Shown here one piece after another: positions 1 to 5,292 of a DNA stretch of 5,916 bases. The DNA is from DATBAK01 sp036787815 (GTDB lineage Bacteria; Actinomycetota; Acidimicrobiia; IMCC26256; PALSA-610). The DNA is taken from positions 1-5,916 of the forward strand of contig DAIQOP010000250.1 of NCBI GenBank assembly GCA_036787815.1, given 5' to 3'. The notes below the pieces were generated by a model. That model searched no databases and was not told the origin of the DNA. It worked only from the letters and a program-made list of their open reading frames with translations. A program made the translations under genes and the position numbers. The stretch's first letter is position 1. Every line of letters starts with the position of its first letter.

Positions 1-376
1 CGACGACGAAGGCCGAGCGGATGATGCCCATGTACTTCTTGCCGTAGAGCGACTTCTCGCCCCACGACTCCCATGCCTCGGCGACGGCGTGATCGGTGTC
101 GGCGAGGAGCGGGAAGCCCAGCGAGTACTTGTCGTCGAACTTGAGCTGCTTCTCGGGCGGATCGGGGCTGATGCCGACGATCGAGACGCCGAGCCGCTTC
201 AGCTGCGGGTGGGCATCGCGCAACTCGCACGATTGGGTCGTACAACCGGGTGTGTCGGCCTTCGGGTAGAAGTACACGATCAGCTTCTGGCCCTTGAAGT
301 CGGAGAGCTTCACCTTCTTCCCGTGCTGGTCGACCAACGCGAAGTTCGGGGCCTTGTCACCGACCGCAAGGGCCAT
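1..376 (-). CDS. bcp: Bcp/PrxQ-type thiol peroxidase (peroxiredoxin), 3' end cut off
   Basis: Thiol peroxidase that reduces hydrogen peroxide and organic hydroperoxides in the cytoplasm, normally recycled by thioredoxin. The 125 visible residues follow the AhpC/TSA fold from the start: an opening segment VGDKAPNF, strand KLIVYFYPKADTPGC with the peroxidatic cysteine at residue 45, and a second cysteine at residue 50 (C-T-T-Q-S-C). This Cys45/Cys50 spacing is the one known from E. coli Bcp and marks the atypical 2-Cys PrxQ group. The conserved active-site arginine appears as residue 120 in GIIRSAFVV. The family is usually about 150-160 residues, so roughly 30 C-terminal residues lie beyond the left edge. 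I chose ATG 376 over the in-frame ATG 388 because a GGAGG ribosome site sits 5 bases before it; starting at 388 would place that site inside the coding region. It diverges from the MFS gene. The family call is very secure; a physiological link to the neighbours is not implied. Confidence 0.95.
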   Translation of the reverse strand, partial: MALAVGDKAPNFALVDQHGKKVKLSDFKGQKLIVYFYPKADTPGCTTQSCELRDAHPQLKRLGVSIVGISPDPPEKQLKFDDKYSLGFPLLADTDHAVAEAWESWGEKSLYGKKYMGIIRSAFVV

Positions 377-423
377 GTCGTCCTCCATCAGCTGCCGGTC
401 TCGATCGAAGTGTCGGCCGTAGC
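377..423. promoter_or_regulatory. Divergent 47-base intergenic region between bcp and the MFS gene
   Basis: The only divergent gap in the window, so the promoters for both units must lie here or reach into the coding ends. It holds the GGAGG site of the peroxiredoxin gene. I find no good -35/-10 pair on either strand. The best -10-like match is TAGCAT at 420-425 on the plus strand, which overlaps ATG 424 and would make sense only if translation began at ATG 445. The inference of a promoter rests on gene layout alone. Confidence 0.4.
382..386 (-). promoter_or_regulatory. Ribosome binding site of the peroxiredoxin gene
   Basis: GGAGG on the minus strand, 5 bases before ATG 376. It decides the start in favour of 376 rather than the upstream in-frame ATG at 388, which would overlap this site. 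Confidence 0.75.
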
Positions 424-2064
424 ATGCCGCACGTGCGCCGCCGGATGCTGGTTCGTCTCGACGCATCGGTGGCGACTGTCGAGGCGGCGGCCCGCAGCGC
501 GCTCGGCGTCACCGGCGCCGGGGGTGGGCCCCTCACGGCTCCGCTGACCACGGGTGCCGCGAGCGCGGAGCTCGTCGTCTCGGTCGCGCCCGAGGGAACC
601 GGCTCGACGCTCACGATCGAGGCGACCACCGACTTCTCGGTTCCCTTCTTCTGGTGGGCCGTCGGACCCCTCGTCGCGACGACCCTGCGGCGGAGCGCCC
701 GCCACGCGGTCGCGAGCGTCGAGGCGACGATCGGGGGGCACCCGCTCCCCGCCCCGCCCAAAGGCGTGGCCGCGCTCCCCAGCGTGAGCTTCGAGCCGCG
801 CCAGGCCGCGCTGCTGTCGGCCGCCGCCGCCGCAACCGCGATCGCCGGCTTCGGCGGCGGCCTCTTCGGTCAGAACTCCAGCTTCATCGCCCACGCGTTC
901 CACGCGTCCGACGCGCGCCTCGGCGGCGCACTGGCGGTCTCGCGCGCCGGGGTGCTGGTGTCGCTCGTGGCGACCGCGATGTCGGACCGGGTCGGGCGCC
1001 GCCGGATGATCCTGATCTGCGTCATCGGCGTGTGCGTCAGCAACCTCGTCTCCGCGTTCGCGCCCACCCTGGCGAGCCTGACCGCGATGCAGATCCTCAC
1101 TCGCGCGTTCGTGAACTCCACGTTCACGGTCGCCGCGATCGCCGCGGTGGAGGAGGCACCGGAAGGCGCGCGCGCGTTCTCGACCGCGATGCTCGGCCTC
1201 GCCGGCGGGTTCGGGTTCTCGTTCGCGGTGCTCACCCTGCCGATCGCCGACCGCGGGCACCAGGCCTGGCGGGTGTCGTTCGCGCTCAGCGCCGTGGTGC
1301 TGCTGATGATCCCCCGCCTCGCACGCGAGCTCACCGAGACCCGCCGGTACCACACGATCGTCGCGTCCCACATCAGCCGCGGCCAGCTGCGCGAGGTGCT
1401 CGGCCCCACCTACGGGCGACGGTTCACCTTCCTCGCGGTCATCGCCCTGCTCACCAGCGTGTTCAACGCGCCGTCGTCTCAACTGAGCAATCGCTACCTG
1501 CAAGACGTCCGGCACTTCTCGGGCGCCGGGATCGTCGTACTGCTCGCGGTCACCACGGTCGTCCCGGGCATCGTCGGGGTGATCATCGCGAGCCGGCTCG
1601 CCGAACGCGGCGGGCGGCGACCCCTCGCGAGCATCTCGCTGCTCGTCGCGACCTCCACCCAGATGGTCTTCTTCCTCGTCGGCGGCCCCACCCTGTGGAT
1701 CACGTCTGCGCTCGCGACGGTGACGGGCGCGTGCGCGGGGATCGTGCTCGCCACCCTCGGCGCCGAGCTCTTCGCGACCGAGGTGCGCGGCACCGCGAAC
1801 GCGTTCCTCGTCGGGATCAGCGTGGTGGGATCGGCCGGCGGGCTCGTCGCCGCGGGCCAGCTCTCCGATCACGTCGGCGGCATCGGACGCGCGATCGCGA
1901 TCTGCGGGGTCGCGTCGCTCCTGGCGGCGTTCGTGGTGCCCGCGCTGCCCGAGTCGTTCGGGCGCGAGCTCGACGACCTCAGCCCCTCGGCGGGCCCCGA
2001 TCCGGGAACGACAGGCAACGACCACTTCGACGACACTGGCACTCGGGAGGACGACCGTGGCTGA
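424..2064 (+). CDS. MFS transporter with an N-terminal SRPBCC-like soluble domain
   Basis: Predicted inner-membrane secondary transporter of 546 residues; substrate unknown. Residues from about 127 to 508 form the MFS core, with 12 likely helices (about 127-148, 165-186, 194-213, 217-240, 251-272, 281-300, 335-355, 367-390, 400-420, 422-447, 458-478, 486-508). The loop motif A is seen twice, as DRVGRRRM (188-195) and AERGGRRPL (393-401), and ELFATEVRGTANA (448-460) matches the E-x-x-P/A-T-E-x-R-G signature of the sugar/aromatic-acid porter side of the superfamily. Ahead of the core lie about 110 extra residues: an alternating strand-like stretch (8-70) and a long amphipathic helix ending ARHAVASVEATIGG (92-105). 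This resembles the end of SRPBCC/polyketide-cyclase domains; it is an analogy by eye. The C-terminal 35 residues are acidic and probably disordered. ATG 424 is the first in-frame start and has no clear ribosome site; ATG 445 (residue 8) is the alternative. It overlaps the SMP-30 gene, so the two are probably co-expressed. The MFS call is secure; the substrate and the N-domain role are open. Confidence 0.9.
   Translation: MPHVRRRMLVRLDASVATVEAAARSALGVTGAGGGPLTAPLTTGAASAELVVSVAPEGTGSTLTIEATTDFSVPFFWWAVGPLVATTLRRSARHAVASVEATIGGHPLPAPPKGVAALPSVSFEPRQAALLSAAAAATAIAGFGGGLFGQNSSFIAHAFHASDARLGGALAVSRAGVLVSLVATAMSDRVGRRRMILICVIGVCVSNLVSAFAPTLASLTAMQILTRAFVNSTFTVAAIAAVEEAPEGARAFSTAMLGLAGGFGFSFAVLTLPIADRGHQAWRVSFALSAVVLLMIPRLARELTETRRYHTIVASHISRGQLREVLGPTYGRRFTFLAVIALLTSVFNAPSSQLSNRYLQDVRHFSGAGIVVLLAVTTVVPGIVGVIIASRLAERGGRRPLASISLLVATSTQMVFFLVGGPTLWITSALATVTGACAGIVLATLGAELFATEVRGTANAFLVGISVVGSAGGLVAAGQLSDHVGGIGRAIAICGVASLLAAFVVPALPESFGRELDDLSPSAGPDPGTTGNDHFDDTGTREDDRG
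2045..2050 (+). promoter_or_regulatory. Ribosome binding site for the SMP-30 gene, inside the MFS gene end
   Basis: GGGAGG, 6 bases before GTG 2057, within the last codons of the transporter gene. It supports GTG 2057 as the start of the next gene and, with the 8-base overlap, translational coupling of the pair. Confidence 0.75.
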
Positions 2065-2917
2065 GCTGCACACCCTGATCGAGGGCCTCGCGTTTCCGGA
2101 AGGGCCGCGCTGGCACGACGGGAGGCTCTTCTTCTCCGACCAGCACGCCCGGCAGGTGCTCGCGGTGGATCCGGCGGGGCGGGTCGAGGAGATCGTGCGG
2201 GTCGAGGCCCAACCGTCGGGCCTCGGCTGGACGCCCGACGGCCACCTGTTGATCGTCTCGATGCTCGACCGCCGCCTCCTCCGCCTCGACCGCCCCGCCT
2301 CGGACGGAGGCCCGACCCTCACCGAGGTCGCCGACCTCTCCGCGCTGGCCACGTTCCACTGCAACGACATGGTCGTGTCGGCCGCAGGTCGGGCGTACGT
2401 GGGCAACTTCGGCTTCGACCTCGACGGGGGCGGTGGGTTCCGCCCGGCTGCGGTCATCGCGGTCGAGCCCGACGGCACCGCCCGCGTCGCGGCCGACGAG
2501 ATGCGGTTCCCGAACGGCAGCGTCATCACCCCCGACGGGCGCACGCTCATCGTCGGCGAGAGCTACGCCGGCTGCCTCACCGCGTTCGACATCGAGCCCG
2601 ACGGCTCGCTCACCGGGCGCCGGGAGTGGGCCAAGCTCTCCGGCGCGACGCCCGACGGCATCTGCCTCGACGCCGAGGGCGCGATCTGGATCGCGTGCCC
2701 ACTCAGCAACCGGTGCCTTCGGGTGCGCGAGGGCGGCGAGATCCTCGAAGAGATCGCGACCGGCGCGCCCACGTTCGCGTGCATGCTCGGCGGCGAAGAC
2801 CGCCGCACGCTCCACATCTGCACGTCGGAGATGGGGTTGGCGTCGGACACGGTTGCGCAGCGCCCCGGGCGCGTCCTCACGCGCGAGGTCGACGTCGCGG
2901 GAGCCGGTCTTCCGTAA
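2057..2917 (+). CDS. SMP-30/gluconolactonase-family hydrolase
   Basis: Predicted cytoplasmic six-bladed beta-propeller of 286 residues, of the SMP-30/gluconolactonase/LRE family. Members are metal-dependent and mostly hydrolyse sugar or other lactones. The metal and substrate ligands known from characterised members are all in place: Glu15 in LAFPEGPRW, Asn103-Asp104 in HCNDM, Asn153 in RFPNGS and Asp200 in ATPDGICLD. Repeated blade motifs such as TPDG (59-62, 158-161) and EPDG (137-140, 180-183) fit the propeller. There is no signal peptide. The GTG start at 2057 is chosen because GGGAGG precedes it by 6 bases and the protein then begins just ahead of the first blade, as usual. It overlaps the MFS stop by 8 bases, so the two genes should be made together; the likely inference is import of a substrate that is a lactone or is converted to one. 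The family is certain, the exact lactone is not; a non-lactone hydrolase of the same fold is also possible. Confidence 0.92.
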   Translation: MAELHTLIEGLAFPEGPRWHDGRLFFSDQHARQVLAVDPAGRVEEIVRVEAQPSGLGWTPDGHLLIVSMLDRRLLRLDRPASDGGPTLTEVADLSALATFHCNDMVVSAAGRAYVGNFGFDLDGGGGFRPAAVIAVEPDGTARVAADEMRFPNGSVITPDGRTLIVGESYAGCLTAFDIEPDGSLTGRREWAKLSGATPDGICLDAEGAIWIACPLSNRCLRVREGGEILEEIATGAPTFACMLGGEDRRTLHICTSEMGLASDTVAQRPGRVLTREVDVAGAGLP

Positions 2918-2922
2918 CTCGT

Positions 2923-2934
2923 GTGGCGCGCCAC
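2923..2934. terminator. Palindrome between convergent genes, possible weak bidirectional terminator
   Basis: The perfect 12-base palindrome GTGGCGCGCCAC fills most of the 19 bases between the SMP-30 stop (2915-2917) and the GT-C stop (2937-2939). As RNA it could form only a short stem with a tight CG-rich loop, and no run of T follows on either strand, so it is not a classical intrinsic terminator. Its position between two convergent units is the main argument for a role. The stop codons themselves sit in flanking TAAC/GTTA inverted tetramers (2915-2918 and 2936-2939). Confidence 0.3.
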
Positions 2935-2936
2935 GG

Positions 2937-4427
2937 TTAGCTCGGGAACGTGCGCCGGTGCGTCTCGAGCGTCAGGCGCGGGCGCGTCACTCCGGCCATC
3001 ACGGCCTCGCGAGACTTGCGGGAGTAGACGAACGCCGGTGTGAGGCCGCTGATCTTCCAGTGGTACGGGAACTCGGCCTGCTCGACCCGGTTCACAACCG
3101 GCGTCACGTAGAAGCCGACGACGAGATCGCACTTCGCCATCTCCGCGAAGGTCTCGGCTCGGGTTCGTGGCTGGCGCGTGTAGGCGAGCACCGCGACACC
3201 CGTGTGCAGGTAGCCGCACACGTCCATGCCCTGCGCTCGTGCGGCGTCGACCACGGCCGCGGTCTCCGACGTGGGCGTGTCGACCGCGGTCCACGTGTCG
3301 CGCTGATGGTTCGCCATCGCCGCGATCGCCACGACAACGAGCACGATCGCCACGGGCCGGCGAGAGACGAGGAACGCCGCGGCCAGACCCACACCCGGCA
3401 CGATCCACACCCAGTAGCGCACGACGAGGAATTGCGGTTGGACCACGACCCAGACGAGCACGACGAACACCGCGATCGCGCCGACGGCGGCGAAGAACTC
3501 GACGCGCCGCCGCTGGATCCACAGCGCACCGAGCACCGCGATGCCCAGCGCCGCGGCCGCGAGGCGCGCCTGACCCAGGAGCGAGAGCACGACCTCGCGG
3601 CCGAACGCACTGTGGAACGCGCGCGCGTTGTGGGTGTCGAGCACGACGTTCAGCGTCTTCAGGTAGATCAGGCTTCCGAGGACCCCGCTCACGACCCAGC
3701 GCTGCACCCACCTCGCGTCGAACCGGCGCCGGCCGGCCACGATTGCCGCGTGCACGACGACCACGGTGCAGCCGTAGAGATGCGTCGAGATCCCCGCCGC
3801 CAGGAACAGCACGTAGCCGACCTCGATGAGACGCCGGGCCGGAGTCGGCATCTGCGGCGGCTCCGATTCGAGCATGCGCCACATCAGCAGCGTCGAGGCG
3901 AGCCCGCAGAGGGTGAGCAGGCTGTACCCCCGGACCGCCCGCGACAGGTCGGCGAACATCGGGTTGGTCGCCAGCACCGCGCCCGCAGTCACGCCCGGGA
4001 GCACGCCCCAGAGGTGCGCGCAGTACGCCGTGAGCAACGCGACCGTGAGGCACCCGAACACGATCGGGAGCACCCGAAGCGCGGTCTCGCTGTGGAAGCC
4101 CGCCGACCATACGAGGTGCTCGAGCACCGAGAACAACGGGTGGTTGTTGAGCTGGATCTGCCGGCGCAGCGGGTCGAGGATCGAACCGGTCTTGACGAAC
4201 GCGCCGACGGTGAGGCTCGAGTCGTAGTCGAGGCTTCGACCCGAATCCATGAAGTAGAAGACCGCGGTGACCACCGCGACCGCGAGACCGCAGCCGGCGC
4301 CCAGCGCGTTGCCGACCGGGCGCAGCAACGGCGCGAGCAACGCCGGCGGCTCGGACCGCGACACGGCACGGCTTGGCGTCGCATCCGTCGACGTTTCAGG
4401 CACGCCCGGGCCCCCGGCCTGTGACAT
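2937..4427 (-). CDS. GT-C-type membrane glycosyltransferase (GT39/ArnT-like)
   Basis: Predicted integral-membrane glycosyltransferase of 496 residues that would use a lipid-linked sugar and act on the outer face of the membrane. After a proline/serine-rich cytoplasmic head of about 40 residues comes helix 1 (about 43-60), then an external loop with SLDYDSSLTV, where Asp67/Asp69 match the acidic catalytic residues of GT-C enzymes. NNHPLFSVLEHL (94-105) corresponds to the H-P-P-L-Y motif of the PMT/ArnT group, and SRAVRGYSL (162-170) to the conserved R-x-x-x-Y-S/A-L segment. About ten further helices run to residue 371, followed by a 125-residue soluble tail. The ATG at 4427 follows the deacetylase stop by 25 bases, with only a weak GGAA close to the start and a small hairpin over it. 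Organisation suggests one transcript with the kinase and deacetylase. The GT-C fold is well supported; the sugar and acceptor (lipid, protein or wall polymer) cannot be read from sequence. It could also be a member that has lost catalysis. Confidence 0.8.
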   Translation of the reverse strand: MSQAGGPGVPETSTDATPSRAVSRSEPPALLAPLLRPVGNALGAGCGLAVAVVTAVFYFMDSGRSLDYDSSLTVGAFVKTGSILDPLRRQIQLNNHPLFSVLEHLVWSAGFHSETALRVLPIVFGCLTVALLTAYCAHLWGVLPGVTAGAVLATNPMFADLSRAVRGYSLLTLCGLASTLLMWRMLESEPPQMPTPARRLIEVGYVLFLAAGISTHLYGCTVVVVHAAIVAGRRRFDARWVQRWVVSGVLGSLIYLKTLNVVLDTHNARAFHSAFGREVVLSLLGQARLAAAALGIAVLGALWIQRRRVEFFAAVGAIAVFVVLVWVVVQPQFLVVRYWVWIVPGVGLAAAFLVSRRPVAIVLVVVAIAAMANHQRDTWTAVDTPTSETAAVVDAARAQGMDVCGYLHTGVAVLAYTRQPRTRAETFAEMAKCDLVVGFYVTPVVNRVEQAEFPYHWKISGLTPAFVYSRKSREAVMAGVTRPRLTLETHRRTFPS

Positions 4428-4450
4428 TTCCGCGTTCTGCGAGAGCGGAA
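4428..4450 (-). promoter_or_regulatory. Intercistronic hairpin over the GT-C gene start
   Basis: On the minus strand, TTCCGC (4450-4445) and GCGGAA (4433-4428) are a perfect 6-base inverted repeat with an 11-base loop. The 3' arm holds the only ribosome-site-like bases (GGAA) and touches ATG 4427. It lies between the deacetylase stop and the GT-C start, so it could lower GT-C translation unless upstream ribosomes open it. Inverted repeats of this size do arise by chance in GC-rich DNA. Confidence 0.35.
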
Positions 4451-4452
4451 GT

Positions 4453-5292
4453 CTAGGTGCGGAGCCGGGGCCAGTCGGCCGGCGGGGGCGCGAGGCGCCA
4501 GTACTGCTCGGGCGCCGGGGCCTCGAGCTTCGCCATGATCTGCCAGTCGTCCTCGAGCGCGAGCAGCTGCGTGGGATAGCAGTCGACCGCCGCCCGCTTG
4601 CGGGCCAGATCGGTCGACACCGGCGGGCACGCCGGGGTCGGCCACACGTCCTTGTTGAAGAGGCGGGCCACCCGCCACGCCAACATCCCGGGGATGTGCT
4701 TGTAACCGCAGTCTTCGTAGCAGAACCAGGCCGGTGCCCCCGAGCCGCCGCCGGCGGAGAGCCGATCGCGCACCAGCATCGCCGCGCGGTGGGTGACGTC
4801 GTGGTCGGGATTCGCGAGGCCGAACGGCGCGAACACCGCCGTCGGGTCGTGCTCGCGGATCGCGGCAGCGAGCGGGCCCGCGATCGTCTCGGGCGGCACC
4901 GGTCGGTCGCCGGGGTTGTAGGTGTGCTCGACGAAGTCGAGGTGATGCGGTGTCGCGTCGAGTCGGGCGAGTGCCGTGCGGTCTTCCGCGCGGCGCACCT
5001 CCATGACGTCGTCGTCGGGTCCGAACCCGCCCTGCACGTCCCAGTAGCGCATCGGTGCGGGATATGCGGGCGGGTTGCCGGCGAACACCGTCACCACGGT
5101 GGCGCCGGGATTGGCGATCATGAGCAACCCGCACCCGAGCACCGCGTCATCGAGATGCGGCGAGACGATCACGATCCGCGCCCGCTCCGCCTCGGTGATC
5201 AAACCCCACTCGCGCATCGGCATCCGCGCACCGTCGGACGGTCGCCGGGCCGTCGGGGCAGATGCCGCCGGGCCCGACGCCTCGGGGCTCAT
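4453..5292 (-). CDS. PIG-L/LmbE-family zinc-dependent deacetylase
   Basis: Predicted cytoplasmic zinc hydrolase of 279 residues. The family removes the acetyl group from N-acetylglucosamine-type substrates (GlcNAc-PI, GlcNAc-inositol in mycothiol synthesis, bacillithiol precursors, teicoplanin-type glycosides). The first motif is SPHLDDAVLGCG (44-55): His46 and Asp49 are the expected zinc ligands and Asp48 the catalytic base. The usual Glu after DD is Ala here, as in the PHLDDAVL branch of the family. The second motif is NPDHDVTHRAA (161-171), with His164 as third zinc ligand and His168 nearby. GATVVTVFAGNP (63-74) gives the Rossmann-like strand. ATG 5292 is chosen because GAGGGGAG lies directly before it and it overlaps the kinase stop as ATGA; the frame stays open upstream but that part is the kinase gene in another frame. 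The first 36 residues are Ala/Pro-rich and probably disordered, so ATG 5223 or 5217 (residues 24 and 26) are possible alternatives. The family call is firm; the substrate is not known, and nothing here ties it to mycothiol. Confidence 0.9.
   Translation of the reverse strand: MSPEASGPAASAPTARRPSDGARMPMREWGLITEAERARIVIVSPHLDDAVLGCGLLMIANPGATVVTVFAGNPPAYPAPMRYWDVQGGFGPDDDVMEVRRAEDRTALARLDATPHHLDFVEHTYNPGDRPVPPETIAGPLAAAIREHDPTAVFAPFGLANPDHDVTHRAAMLVRDRLSAGGGSGAPAWFCYEDCGYKHIPGMLAWRVARLFNKDVWPTPACPPVSTDLARKRAAVDCYPTQLLALEDDWQIMAKLEAPAPEQYWRLAPPPADWPRLRT

Noticed and set aside
654..2078. 474-codon plus-strand frame inside the MFS gene
   Set aside because: An Arg-rich +1/+2 frame shadow; the MFS reading frame gives twelve helices and MFS motifs across the same bases.
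388..2550. 720-codon open frame on the minus strand opposite the MFS and SMP-30 genes
   Set aside because: Its product is a low-complexity Arg/Glu/Gly/Asp-rich string with no fold signature, while the opposite strand encodes two clear protein families. Long antisense frames are expected in DNA with so few A/T-rich stop codons.
2433..4424. 663-codon open frame on the plus strand opposite the GT-C gene
   Set aside because: Composition is Arg/His/Asp/Ala-rich without hydrophobic core pattern, and it overlaps the real SMP-30 gene in another frame and the GT-C gene on the other strand. It is a shadow of GC-rich coding DNA.
4453..5292. Mycothiol deacetylase MshB or mycothiol conjugate amidase as identity of the PIG-L protein
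   Set aside because: The zinc motifs are shared across the whole family, and the HLDDA variant plus the kinase/GT-C neighbours give no support for a mycothiol role.
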